Assembly (NCBI GenBank): GCA_934718065.1
Contig: CAKUZR010000004.1
Span: 1 to 64,000, forward strand
DNA length: 64,000 nucleotides
DNA from: an uncultured Treponema sp.
GTDB taxonomy: Bacteria > Spirochaetota > Spirochaetia > Treponematales > Treponemataceae
Reading direction: 5' to 3'
This document shows positions 26,485-35,171 of this stretch, one piece after another. The notes below the pieces were generated by a model. That model had not been told where the DNA came from. It ran no database searches and saw only the letters and a list, made by a program, of their open reading frames with translations. Numbering within the stretch: position 1 is the first letter of the stretch; every line of letters begins with the position of its first letter. The position numbers and the translations under genes were made by a program.

Positions 26485-26527
26485 ACATTTTCATCGTCGT
26501 ATGCAATATAAAAAGAAATAATTTTGT

Positions 26528-26541
26528 GATATAATATTTTT
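26528..26541 (+). promoter_or_regulatory. ctpA promoter, leaderless type
   Basis: Extended -10 TGATATAAT (TATAAT 26530-26535) ends 6 bases before ATG 26542. No clear -35 and no Shine-Dalgarno. Divergent from the minD-like promoter. Confidence 0.45.
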
Positions 26542-28041
26542 ATGAAGTTAACAGTGCAAAATATTAAACGTAAGCTGAATTTGTTTGTTTCGTTTTTGGC
26601 GATATCTATTTGTTCTTCCCAGTGCTTCGCCCAGTCATCCGCAAATTCCAATGGCTCCAGAAAATTTACATATTTGAATAAATTCGACTCGATGTTCCAG
26701 TTTGTTCTGCAGAATTACGTTGACGAAGTTGACCCGCAGGTCCTTTACGAAGGCGCGATGAAGGGAATGATGGATTCTCTTGGCGACCCTTATACTTCCT
26801 ACCTTGACGAGGAGACAATCCGCGACCTTTCCGACACAACGAACGGCTCTTTCGGCGGCGTGGGGCTTTCCATTTCCAAGCCGGTTGAGTCAAAGCCTGA
26901 AAAGCCGGCTTATGTTGAAGTCGCTTCCCCGATTGAAGATACTCCGGGCGCGAAGGCAGGAATTCTTTCCGGCGACTATATTATTGAAATTGACGGCGAG
27001 CCGACTCCTGAAATGACAATGCAGGAAGTTCTGGGGCATTTGCGCGGAAAAATCGGCGAGCCTGTTAAAGTTACTGTGCTGCGCGGTAAAAATTTGAAGT
27101 TTACGGTGGAGCTGGTGCGCGCGCTGATTGAAATTCCTACCGTGAAATATGGAATGATTGGAAACACAGGTTATATGCGCCTGATTCAGTTTACTCCAGA
27201 ACTTCCGGAACGCGTTCAGGAAGCGCTTGATTTTTTCAAGAAAGATAAGAATTTCTCAAGTCTGATTATTGATTTGCGCGATAATCCGGGCGGACTGATT
27301 ACAAGCGCGGTTGCCGTCGCGGACAAATTTATTGATGAAGGCCCGATTGTGACTACAAAAAGCCGCCTTGACTTTGAAAATGCGGTTTACAACGCAAGCA
27401 AAGGAAAAACCGAGCTTCGCGGAGTTCCAATTGTTGTTCTTATAAACCAGGGTTCTGCCAGCGCGTCTGAAATTGTTGCCGGCGCGCTGAAGGACAATCA
27501 CCTTGCGTACCTGGTCGGCGCAAAAAGCTACGGAAAAGGCTCTGTTCAGCAGGTTATTCCGCTTGGCGCAAACGAAGAAGTGAAAATGACTGTGGCCCGC
27601 TATTACACTCCGAGCGACACAAATATTGACAAAGTGGGAATTCTGCCTGACAAGGAAGTTCTTTATCCAAAACTCACCGAGGAAGATGAGAAAAATTATT
27701 CAGCCTTGCTTGAAGCGGACGTGGTTGCGCCTTATGTTGAAGAGCATCCTGAAATGTCCGAAGAGGAAATCGCTTTGTATGCGGAGGAACTGAAAAAACA
27801 GTTCAACCTTGATTCCAGGCTTCTGCGCCGGATTGTGCGGATTCAAGTTAACCGTACAAAACCAGCCGCGCTTTACGACCTTGACTACGACATCCAGCTG
27901 AATGCGGCTCTTGAGCTTTTAAGCACCACGGAAGATTTTGAAAAACTGGTTCAGTCCACAAAAACGTTGAAGGAACTTCAGATTGAAGCTGAAGCGGCAA
28001 AATCCGCGGAAGAAACGGAAAATCCAGCAAAGGCTGAATAA
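26542..28041 (+). CDS. ctpA: C-terminal processing protease, S41 family
   Basis: Periplasmic tail-specific protease. Signal peptide about 1-31 (ending CFAQ), PDZ domain near residues 110-190, catalytic Ser in NQGSASASEI (about residue 312) and Lys in GAKSYGKGSVQQ about 25 residues later. 499 aa. It is first in a unit with rsmE, which overlaps its stop by one base (TAATG). Confidence 0.93.
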   Translation: MKLTVQNIKRKLNLFVSFLAISICSSQCFAQSSANSNGSRKFTYLNKFDSMFQFVLQNYVDEVDPQVLYEGAMKGMMDSLGDPYTSYLDEETIRDLSDTTNGSFGGVGLSISKPVESKPEKPAYVEVASPIEDTPGAKAGILSGDYIIEIDGEPTPEMTMQEVLGHLRGKIGEPVKVTVLRGKNLKFTVELVRALIEIPTVKYGMIGNTGYMRLIQFTPELPERVQEALDFFKKDKNFSSLIIDLRDNPGGLITSAVAVADKFIDEGPIVTTKSRLDFENAVYNASKGKTELRGVPIVVLINQGSASASEIVAGALKDNHLAYLVGAKSYGKGSVQQVIPLGANEEVKMTVARYYTPSDTNIDKVGILPDKEVLYPKLTEEDEKNYSALLEADVVAPYVEEHPEMSEEEIALYAEELKKQFNLDSRLLRRIVRIQVNRTKPAALYDLDYDIQLNAALELLSTTEDFEKLVQSTKTLKELQIEAEAAKSAEETENPAKAE

Positions 28042-28856
28042 TGCGGCAGTTTATTTCTTCAGAATTTCCAGACAAAAAAGGATTGCTCCGCATTTGTGGA
28101 AAAGATTTCCGCTATTTAAGGCAAGTTCTCCGGGTGAAATCTGGAGATATGCTTTCAGTTCGTTTTGCGGACGGAACCTTGCGGAGCACAACAGTTTGCT
28201 CAGTTGATGAAAATTCAAGGGAAATCCTGGTTCAGGTCTGCGGAAATTCGTCTGCCGGTGAAAATTCCGGGGTTACGCGCGGCACAAAAGCTGAAGAAAT
28301 TGAAATCTCCTGCCCGGATATTGAATATTTTCTTTTTCAGTATATTGCAAAGCCCGCAAAAATGGAGCAGATTATAAGACAGGCGACGGAATGCGGCGTG
28401 AAATATATTGTTCCTGTTTGCGGGGAATTTTCCCAGAAGCAGAATGTTCTTTCAATGCAACATTCAAAAAAAGAGCGGATTGACCGGATTGTGCGCGAGG
28501 CTCGTCAGCAAAGCGGCTCGCCCGTTGAAACGGAAATTCTGGAGCCGCTTTCCACAGAGGAGGCGGTTTCTTTCTGGCAGGAAAAAAAATCTTCGCTTTC
28601 ATCTGATGAAGAATCTGCCGCGGTTGCGCTTTGGGAACGAAGTGAAAAATCTGTGCCGCTGAAAGAAGTTCTTCAGAATAAAAAAATCAAAAAAGCCGCT
28701 GTTGCTGTTGGCTGCGAAGGCGGAATTTCTCCGGGGGAAATAGATTTGCTTTCTGCCGGCGGATTCTGCGCAGTTCATTTTCCTGGCAACATTTTAAGAT
28801 GTGAAACAGCCGCTTTGTATGGAATTGCCGCTGTTCAGTCTGCGTTAAATCAGTAG
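28041..28856 (+). CDS. rsmE: 16S rRNA m3U1498 methyltransferase
   Basis: SPOUT-class enzyme that methylates U1498 of 16S rRNA. N-terminal PUA-like domain (RICGKDFRYLRQVLRVKSGD), then the trefoil-knot part with KPAKMEQIIRQATECGVK, GCEGGISPGEIDL and ILRCETAALYG. 271 aa, slightly longer than usual. Translationally coupled to ctpA. Confidence 0.93.
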   Translation: MRQFISSEFPDKKGLLRICGKDFRYLRQVLRVKSGDMLSVRFADGTLRSTTVCSVDENSREILVQVCGNSSAGENSGVTRGTKAEEIEISCPDIEYFLFQYIAKPAKMEQIIRQATECGVKYIVPVCGEFSQKQNVLSMQHSKKERIDRIVREARQQSGSPVETEILEPLSTEEAVSFWQEKKSSLSSDEESAAVALWERSEKSVPLKEVLQNKKIKKAAVAVGCEGGISPGEIDLLSAGGFCAVHFPGNILRCETAALYGIAAVQSALNQ

Positions 28857-28882
28857 AATTGTAGGATAAAATAGAGGAAACT

Positions 28883-29620
28883 ATGGGTGTGCAACGAATT
28901 AAGATTTTAGATGTGCCGGTTGATATTCTTCGCCCCGAAGATTTGGAAATCGAAATTCTTGAGCTTCTGGCAAAACCAGGAACAAAGCAGATTGTTTTTC
29001 TTTCAATCTGGGATTTGCTCAAGGCTCGCCGCCGCGGGGAATTTCAGGATTGCGTGAACAACGCGGATCTGGTGATTCCTATTTCAAAAAGCATTATTTT
29101 CGGCGCAAATTTCCTGAAAAAAGAAATTCCGGTAAGGTACAATCCGTTTTCGGCGGTCATAAATATTCTTTCAGTTCTTGATTCGCATTTCAAAAGCCTT
29201 TATCTTCTTGGTTCGCGCGGCCAGACCTTGCATTCTGCGGAAAAAAATCTCCGCGCGACTTATCCAAGCCTTCGGATTGTCGGGCGTTATGTTGGCTATT
29301 ATCCTAAAAGTATGGAAAACGATATTGTCCAGTCAATTTACAAATCTTCACCTTCGCTTGTGCTTGTGAGCGAAGGAATCAAGGAAAAAAACTGCTGGTC
29401 GTACAAGCGCAGAAATCAGTTTTCATCAAGCATTTTTATTTATTACCGTGACGCGTTTGGAATTTTTTCAAAACGCATAAAAAGGGTGGACGAAAAAACT
29501 TTTGAGCGCGGCCATGAGATTTTCCACGAAATTATCAGAAATCCCTTCAAAATTTTTCTTGTTCTCCCATTTATTAAATATGTGCTCACATTGTTGTTCT
29601 ATAAAATTTTAAAAAAGTAG
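28883..29620 (+). CDS. WecG/TagA/CpsF-like glycosyltransferase, divergent
   Basis: Resembles family GT26: VDILRPEDLEIEILELL at the start, YLLGSRGQTLHSAEKNLRATYPSLRIVGRYVGYY in the middle, and a basic/hydrophobic C-terminus that would bind the membrane. The family's ADG motif reads NADLVIP and the later GxPkQE-type segment reads SEGIKEKNC, so donor specificity, or activity itself, may differ. 245 aa. A GAGG site precedes the ATG. It may add a sugar to a lipid-linked surface glycan. Confidence 0.65.
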   Translation: MGVQRIKILDVPVDILRPEDLEIEILELLAKPGTKQIVFLSIWDLLKARRRGEFQDCVNNADLVIPISKSIIFGANFLKKEIPVRYNPFSAVINILSVLDSHFKSLYLLGSRGQTLHSAEKNLRATYPSLRIVGRYVGYYPKSMENDIVQSIYKSSPSLVLVSEGIKEKNCWSYKRRNQFSSSIFIYYRDAFGIFSKRIKRVDEKTFERGHEIFHEIIRNPFKIFLVLPFIKYVLTLLFYKILKK

Positions 29621-29631
29621 AGGTGATTATC

Positions 29632-29736
29632 TTGTCTGGGGAAAAGAGGTTGCCTAGGGAGGGGCAATTTGATTTCGGTCAGTTTGTCGCAAATCTCTTT
29701 GATTTCAAAGAGGGCGGAAGTTGTTGTTTTTTTTGA
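29632..29736 (+). other. Short overlapping ORF with strong ribosome site ahead of the sigma-54 activator
   Basis: TTG 29632 follows AGAGGTGA (29619-29626) with good spacing and opens a 34-codon frame that ends in TGA just after an eight-T run (29727-29734). Loss of one T would join it to the frame of the activator, which starts at 29669. Either a coupling leader peptide or chance. Confidence 0.3.
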
Positions 29737-30832
29737 AAAAATAATCAACAGAAAATGTCCGCTGAAAGTTTATTCAAGCGCAGGTTTGTTCATAGAATGC
29801 ATCCAGCAAAGTGAACAAAATCAAGTTTCATTGGCAATTATTGATTTTTCGTCGTTTTCTTCGTCCAGTGAAATTGATTTTTTTATTAGCGAGAAATATA
29901 TTTCATTACAAAAAGTTTTTTTTATTGAATCCGCTCAGTCTAATTTTAAATTCTTGTGCAATTTTGGAAATTTAAAGCTCAAAGTTTTGCCGTTTCCGTG
30001 TGATTCTGATGTTGTTTTAAATCATTTGAAGGAATTTTTCTTAAGTTCGAATTCTGTCGCCGCGGAAAGAAAATCTGAGGTTCTTCCGCCTACTTTGCGC
30101 CGTTTCGCCGGCTCTTCGTTTTCTGCAAAATCTTTAAGAAGCAATTTTTACGCTTTTGGGAAAACTGATTTGCCTTTGATTCTGGAGGGCGAGTCTGGAA
30201 CTGGAAAAACTCTTGCGGCGGAACTGATTCATTCAATTTCCATGCGGAAAGGAAAATGCTTCAGAAGAATAAATATGCCTTGCATTCAGCCAGAAATTGC
30301 CGAGGCTGAGCTGTTCGGCTCGGTTTCCGGGGCTTTTACCGGCGCAAAAGATAAAAAAGGCATTCTGCAGGAGCTGGATGGAGGAACTGTGCTTTTTGAC
30401 GAAGTTTCAGAAATTCCGCTGCCGGTTCAGGCGAAACTTTTGAAATTCCTTGATTCCGGATGTTTCTGCAGGGTTGGCTCAACAAAGGAAACTTATTCCG
30501 ATGTGCGGATTATAAGCGCAACGAACGTGAATCTGGAGGACCTGATAAAACGCGGGCTTTTCCGCAGGGATTTTTACGAGCGGCTGAAAGGAAAAATTCT
30601 TTCGATTCCGCCGTTGAATTCCAGAAAAGAGGATATTGACGCGATTGTTTCAAATTTTCTGCTGGAAAACGGTTTTGAATCAATTGTTTTTACAAAAGAA
30701 GCAATTGACGCGCTGAAGGAAAAGCAGTGGACAGGAAACGTCCGGGAACTTGAATATTGCCTGGCCTTGACGTGTTCTGTCCGCGGAGAGCATAAGAAAA
30801 TCATCGGACCGGATGATTTAATTTTTGCCTGA
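29669..30832 (+). CDS. Sigma-54-interacting AAA+ activator without a DNA-binding domain
   Basis: N-terminal domain (about 1-130) looks like a degenerate receiver (ISLISKRAEVVVFFEKI, LAIIDFSSF). The AAA+ part has Walker A GESGTGKTLAAE, the sigma-54 contact loop GAFTGA, Walker B VLFDEVSEI and the arginine-finger region. The protein stops soon after the WTGNVRELEYC segment, at 387 aa, with no Fis-type helix-turn-helix. It may activate from solution, as FlgR of Helicobacter does. TTG start with an AGGGAGGGG run closely upstream. The end overlaps the convergent TrmJ-like gene by 15 bases. Confidence 0.82.
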   Translation: MISVSLSQISLISKRAEVVVFFEKIINRKCPLKVYSSAGLFIECIQQSEQNQVSLAIIDFSSFSSSSEIDFFISEKYISLQKVFFIESAQSNFKFLCNFGNLKLKVLPFPCDSDVVLNHLKEFFLSSNSVAAERKSEVLPPTLRRFAGSSFSAKSLRSNFYAFGKTDLPLILEGESGTGKTLAAELIHSISMRKGKCFRRINMPCIQPEIAEAELFGSVSGAFTGAKDKKGILQELDGGTVLFDEVSEIPLPVQAKLLKFLDSGCFCRVGSTKETYSDVRIISATNVNLEDLIKRGLFRRDFYERLKGKILSIPPLNSRKEDIDAIVSNFLLENGFESIVFTKEAIDALKEKQWTGNVRELEYCLALTCSVRGEHKKIIGPDDLIFA

Positions 30833-31549
30833 AAGTCCTGCCGCTTTGTTGAAAATCTTTTCAATATACTGGGCTTCGCTTTCTGAAAGAGCTGCGCGGG
30901 AAAGCACGCTTCTCCAGAAAGTTTCCATGTCCTGGCGCCCGGCAATTTTGAAAAAACCGATTTTCTGCAGATTGTCAGCGATTACCGCGACGGTTTTGTC
31001 GAGCCTTTCCAGCGAAAGCGGAGTGTAGCCGGTTAAATTTGCGTTCTTTGCCCTGAAAAGGTGATACGCGATAATCTGCACTGCGTGCGAAAGGTTCAGC
31101 GAGCCGAAATCGTTGCTTGAAGGAATTGTAACCCCCAGAGTGCATTCCTTCAGCTGCGGATCGGTAAGCCCGGTGCGTTCATTTCCGAAAACAACTGCGA
31201 TGTTCGCGCCGTTTTCATTGCTGCTTCCGGTGTGTTTTTTTGCGATTTCAGCAAATTCCTCCGGCAGCAGCAGTTTTCCTTTTCTATTTTGTCCTCGTCT
31301 TCGTGTTGTTCCGGCTGCGATTGAGCAGTCTTTTGTTGCTTCCGTAATTGAATCGAAAAATTCCGCGTTGTCGTAAATGTATGCGGCATGAATCGCAAGG
31401 ACGTGGACTTTCTCGGTGTCGTAATTTTCTTTTTTTCCAACAATTCTAAGGTGAGTTATGTCATTGTTTGCCATTGCGCGGCAAGCTGAGCCGATGTTTC
31501 TGCATTCGTCTGGATGATCCAGAACAATATAAACTTTGTCTAAATTCAT
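30818..31549 (-). CDS. TrmH/SpoU-family RNA methyltransferase, TrmJ-like
   Basis: 2'-O-methyltransferase of the SPOUT class. VYIVLDHPDECRNIGSACRAM, VVFGNERTGLTDPQL and LGVTIPSSNDFGSLNLSHAVQI are motifs 1 to 3 of the family, and the last matches TrmJ-type enzymes acting at tRNA position 32. 243 aa. TATACT ends 7 bases before the ATG and no Shine-Dalgarno is seen. Converges on the sigma-54 activator gene. Confidence 0.88.
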   Translation of the reverse strand: MNLDKVYIVLDHPDECRNIGSACRAMANNDITHLRIVGKKENYDTEKVHVLAIHAAYIYDNAEFFDSITEATKDCSIAAGTTRRRGQNRKGKLLLPEEFAEIAKKHTGSSNENGANIAVVFGNERTGLTDPQLKECTLGVTIPSSNDFGSLNLSHAVQIIAYHLFRAKNANLTGYTPLSLERLDKTVAVIADNLQKIGFFKIAGRQDMETFWRSVLSRAALSESEAQYIEKIFNKAAGLSGKN

Positions 31550-31663
31550 AATTGCTAGTATATTGATTGAATCAAATTAATTCCACATTCTTAATTTGAC
31601 CTAATATATAAATTGGTGTAAACTGATAAACAGATTGAATGCAATGAACGGAGTCTGCAAGGT

Positions 31664-32215
31664 ATGAGCGATAATAATAGTATTGTTCCTGGTTTTGATA
31701 ACGAAAAAGATGACAGCTTGAAGATTTCTCTGGAAAAAATTGATTCTGTTCCAAATGGTCTTCGGGTTTATTTGAATGGTTATATTGATACTTATAATTC
31801 AAGTTTTTTTCAGAAGAAAATAACAAAAGTTGTTGAGGCGGGCTTTATCAATTTGATTTTTAACTGCTCGGCTTTGAATTATGTTTCTTCAACAGGAATT
31901 GGATCTTTCACTTCTTTTTTGAAAATGCTCAAGCCGAAGGGCGGCGATATCGTTCTTCTTGAAATTCAGCCGAAAGTTTATGAAGTTTTCCAGCTTTTGG
32001 GATTTGCGCAGTTTTTCAACATTAAAGACACAACAGAAGACGCTGTGAATTATTTTCATCAGGGCGCGCAGCCAACGGAAAGCGTTTTTCCAAAAGTTTT
32101 TGCCTGCCCGATGTGCAACAAGCATTTGCGTGCGACCCGCGCCGGCCGTTTCCGCTGCTCTGAGTGCAAGTCAATTCTGGCAATCAATGAGCAGGGCGCA
32201 GTTTCTTTAGGTTAG
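31664..32215 (+). CDS. STAS-domain protein with C-terminal zinc ribbon
   Basis: Residues about 15-130 form an anti-sigma-factor-antagonist STAS domain; the phospho-site loop is NYVSSTGIGSF with a serine in the expected place. Residues 145-180 form a zinc ribbon: CPMC and CSEC pairs. 183 aa. The partners (anti-sigma kinase, PP2C phosphatase) are not nearby. The zinc ribbon suggests the switch is joined to nucleic-acid or protein binding. A GGAG site lies about 10 bases before the ATG. Confidence 0.8.
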   Translation: MSDNNSIVPGFDNEKDDSLKISLEKIDSVPNGLRVYLNGYIDTYNSSFFQKKITKVVEAGFINLIFNCSALNYVSSTGIGSFTSFLKMLKPKGGDIVLLEIQPKVYEVFQLLGFAQFFNIKDTTEDAVNYFHQGAQPTESVFPKVFACPMCNKHLRATRAGRFRCSECKSILAINEQGAVSLG

Positions 32216-32236
32216 AAATTTGTTTTCAACTGGTCA

Positions 32237-32284
32237 AACACACATTGTGCACAAGTTATCCACCGCAATGTGTGTTATTTTTTT
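32237..32284 (+). terminator. Terminator of the STAS gene
   Basis: AACACACATTG (32237-32247) pairs perfectly with CAATGTGTGTT (32266-32276), an 11-bp stem with an 18-base loop, followed at once by a seven-T run. The loop happens to hold TTATCCACC. Confidence 0.75.
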
Positions 32285-32434
32285 GTTGTTTTCTAATTCC
32301 TTGTGTTGTAAAAGATTAAATAAAAAATAGAAAATTATAGTTAATTATTTATAATATAAGAAAATAGAAAATTTTGTAAAAATCGGTTTTATAAAAAAAA
32401 GCTCTTTTTTGGTGAAAACTATATTGACAAAAAG

Positions 32435-32490
32435 TTATCCACATTTTTTCCACAAAATAGAAACAAATCGATGCTTGCAAATGTGCATAA
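32435..32490. other. Cluster of DnaA-box-like sequences
   Basis: TTATCCACA (32435-32443, consensus), TTTTCCACA (32446-32454, one mismatch) and TGTGCATAA (32482-32490, a consensus box on the other strand) lie next to about 100 bp of very AT-rich DNA (32310-32410). A further near match is at 32256. This could be a DnaA-titrating or regulatory site; dnaA and dnaN are not present, so calling it an origin is not justified. Confidence 0.4.
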
Positions 32491-32504
32491 AAAATTTATA
32501 AAAT
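32475..32504 (+). promoter_or_regulatory. Promoter of the ECF transporter gene, leaderless type
   Basis: TTGCAA (32475-32480), an 18-base spacer and TAAAAT (32499-32504), then 6 bases to ATG 32511. TATAAA at 32497 with a 16-base spacer is an alternative. It overlaps the last DnaA-like box. No Shine-Dalgarno. Confidence 0.45.
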
Positions 32505-32510
32505 AGCGTC

Positions 32511-34610
32511 ATGCCTGCGGTTCAAGTGAACAATTTATATTTCTCTTATGAAAATGCTGAAAAACCGGCTGTGGACAACGTTAGCTTTGAGCTTAAGCAC
32601 GGCTCTTACACGGTTCTGGCGGGAAAAAACGGCAGCGGCAAGAGCACTGTAGCCAAAATTATTGCGGGGCTTTTCAAACCGCAGCGCGGCTCGGTAAAAA
32701 TCGAGGAAAATCTCCGGGTTGGAATTGTTTTTCAGTCCCCGAAAGATCAGATTATTTGCGGAATTGTTTTTCAGGACACGGAATTCGGACCGGAAAATCT
32801 GGGCTTTTCAAAATCCGAGGTTGAACTGAACGCAATTGAAAGTCTTGGCGCAACCGGAATGCTGGATTTTGCAAACCACAAGACAATGAACCTATCTCTG
32901 GGGCAGACGCAGAAAGTCGCGCTGAGCGGAATTCTTGCGATGGATCCGGATATTCTTGTGCTGGACGAAGCTTTTTCAATGCTTGACCCGAAATCTCGCG
33001 ATGAAATGTACAGTTTTATTGATTCCGCGAACAGCAAGGGTGTTGCGGTTCTTCACATAAGCCACGATTTGGAGGCGGTTCGCCACGCCAGAGATGTGAT
33101 TTTTATGCGCGGTGGAAAAATTTTCTGGTCTGGAACTGCTGAGGAATTTCTTTCCGATGAAAAGCTGGTCGAAAAACTTGCCGGCAAAAAACTTCCTGTG
33201 AATTCCGGCAAAAAACTTCCGGCTGAAAGAGAAATTGTTCTTTCGGCCCGGAATATAAATTTTTCCTATAAAAAAAATGTTCCGCTTTTGAAAAATATTT
33301 CATTTGATTTGCGGAAAGGCTCGCTGGTTGCGCTGGTCGGACCTTCCGGATGTGGAAAATCAACGCTGCTGGAAATTCTTTCAGGCTTGAAAAACGCGGA
33401 TTCCGGGAAAATTTATTGCACTGAACGCCCGGTAATTGCCCAGCAGAACAGCGATGCGGCTCTTTTTGAAAATTTTGCGGCGGACGATGTTGCTTTTGGA
33501 CCGAGGAACAAGGGAATCCGTGGAAAAAAACTGAAGGAAACTGTCAGGAATTCAATGAACCGCTGCAATCTTGACTTTGAAAAATATGCTGACCGCCAGA
33601 CTTTCTGTCTTTCCGGCGGAGAAAAAAAACGCCTTGCGGTTGCGGGCATTGTTGCGCTGGATGCCGAAATTATTTTGTTCGATGAACCTACGGCTGCGCT
33701 CGACGGCGAATCCCGCGGAAAAGTTATGAATTTGATGAAGGAACTGGCTTCGGAAGGAAAAACGGTGCTTTTCAGCACACACCAGCGCGATGAAGCGGCA
33801 TTTTCGGACTGCGTGATAAATCTTTCTGCGGAAAATATTTCTGTCGCGGATGAAAAAGTTCCTTTAGGTTTGCCGGAAATGAACCAGATTTCCGCGTTGT
33901 CTGTTCTGGAGCGGATTCAAAAATTCAGCTTTTCCGGGGAAACAAAAAAAACAGGGATTGTCGGAAAGCTTCCGCCAGTTTTGAAATATCTTCTGTTTCT
34001 TGGAATTTTTTGTGCCGCGCTTGTGGTTCGGCCGCTTGTGGCTTGCGGAATTTTTTTCGCCGCGGGACTTTGCTATGCTTTGTGCGCAAAATATCCGTTG
34101 AAAAAACTTGTTCTTTCAATGCTGAAAATAATTCCGCTTCTTTTGTTTTTTTGCCTGTTTCAAATGGTTTTTGCGCCGGCCTTGCCGGATGAAATTCGTT
34201 ACTGCGGATTCCGTTTTTTTACGGTTACGCCTTCAAAACTTGTGAATTGCCTGAAAGTTCTGCTCCGGACTGAATCTGCGCTGTGCCTGATTTGCGGTTT
34301 TGTCCATTCAACTGATGAAATTCAGCTGGTGAAAGGTTTTTCAGACTTGCTTGCGCCTTTGCGTTTTCTGCGTATTCCTACAAAATATATTCTTGTTACA
34401 ATGGAAATAATTTTTCGTTTTCTTCCGTTGCTGCTTGACGAGTCTGCCTGCATTGTAAAAACTCAGCTTGTCCGCGGCGGGCTTGGAAAATCGAAAGGAT
34501 TTTTTGGAAAAATCAAGGCAATTGTTCCGCTTGTCGCTCCGCTTATTGTTCAGGCTTTGAAACGGGCGGAATCTTTGTCGTATGCGCTTACGGCGCGGGG
34601 TTTTAAATGA
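32511..34610 (+). CDS. ECF transporter module: two ATPases fused to the T component
   Basis: One 699-aa chain holds three parts of an energy-coupling-factor importer: ATPase 1 (1-235; GKNGSGKSTVAK, signature LSLGQ, ILVLDEAF), ATPase 2 (about 240-455; GPSGCGKSTLLE, LSGGEKKRL, IILFDEPTAALD) and EcfT (about 485-699; five or six helices, with the two ATPase-coupling motifs QLVRGG and LTARGF). No substrate-binding S component is adjacent, so this may be a shared module for several vitamins. ATPase 1 has the weaker signature (Leu for the first Gly). NUDIX follows with a 4-base overlap. Confidence 0.9.
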   Translation: MPAVQVNNLYFSYENAEKPAVDNVSFELKHGSYTVLAGKNGSGKSTVAKIIAGLFKPQRGSVKIEENLRVGIVFQSPKDQIICGIVFQDTEFGPENLGFSKSEVELNAIESLGATGMLDFANHKTMNLSLGQTQKVALSGILAMDPDILVLDEAFSMLDPKSRDEMYSFIDSANSKGVAVLHISHDLEAVRHARDVIFMRGGKIFWSGTAEEFLSDEKLVEKLAGKKLPVNSGKKLPAEREIVLSARNINFSYKKNVPLLKNISFDLRKGSLVALVGPSGCGKSTLLEILSGLKNADSGKIYCTERPVIAQQNSDAALFENFAADDVAFGPRNKGIRGKKLKETVRNSMNRCNLDFEKYADRQTFCLSGGEKKRLAVAGIVALDAEIILFDEPTAALDGESRGKVMNLMKELASEGKTVLFSTHQRDEAAFSDCVINLSAENISVADEKVPLGLPEMNQISALSVLERIQKFSFSGETKKTGIVGKLPPVLKYLLFLGIFCAALVVRPLVACGIFFAAGLCYALCAKYPLKKLVLSMLKIIPLLLFFCLFQMVFAPALPDEIRYCGFRFFTVTPSKLVNCLKVLLRTESALCLICGFVHSTDEIQLVKGFSDLLAPLRFLRIPTKYILVTMEIIFRFLPLLLDESACIVKTQLVRGGLGKSKGFFGKIKAIVPLVAPLIVQALKRAESLSYALTARGFK

Positions 34611-35158
34611 TTGGAAATGAATTTAATTTCTGCCCTGAATGCGGCGGAAAAAATATCCGCTATTTGGATAATAAAAAATGGTTCTGCGCGGACTGCGGAT
34701 TCGACTTGTACAACAATGTTGCAAGCGCTGTTGGAGCAATAATTGCGGACGCTGAAAACAATGTGCTTTTTGAAATTCGGGCAAAAGAGCCGCGGAAAGG
34801 TTTCCTTGCGTTGCCGGGCGGATTTGTTGACCAGGATGAAACGGCGGAATTTGCGGTTTCGCGGGAATGTCTGGAAGAAACTGGAGTTCAGCCTGAAAGC
34901 GTGAAATATCTTTGCAGTTTTCCGAATGATTATTTTTACAAAAATATTGCGTACAAAACCTGCGATTTGTTTTTTGTTGCGTCAATTCCGGCTGGCGCGG
35001 GAAATATTTCTGAGCTGCTGAAAAAGCTTCACGGTCAGGATTCTGAAGTTTCGGGGTTTTCCGCAAGAAAAATCAGCACAAAAGAAGACGTTGAAAATCT
35101 TCCGCTTGCCTTTGAATCTGCGAAAAAAGCCTTGAATTTCTGGCTTCAAAACCGTTGA
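34607..35158 (+). CDS. NUDIX hydrolase with N-terminal zinc ribbon
   Basis: Zinc ribbon CPEC...CADC (residues 8-32) followed by a Nudix box matching the full consensus: GGFVDQDET...RECLEETGV. 183 aa. The layout is like NudC-type pyrophosphatases but shorter, so the substrate (NADH, nucleotide sugar, capped RNA or a cofactor carried by the ECF system) is open. It overlaps the ECF gene by ATGA. Confidence 0.85.
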   Translation: MIGNEFNFCPECGGKNIRYLDNKKWFCADCGFDLYNNVASAVGAIIADAENNVLFEIRAKEPRKGFLALPGGFVDQDETAEFAVSRECLEETGVQPESVKYLCSFPNDYFYKNIAYKTCDLFFVASIPAGAGNISELLKKLHGQDSEVSGFSARKISTKEDVENLPLAFESAKKALNFWLQNR

Positions 35159-35171
35159 GAAGGAGAAATTT

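Noticed and set aside
32216..32510. Replication origin
   Set aside because: DnaA-like boxes and AT-rich DNA are present, but one box lies in a terminator loop, dnaA/dnaN are absent and strand skew cannot be judged from the window. Reported only as a box cluster.
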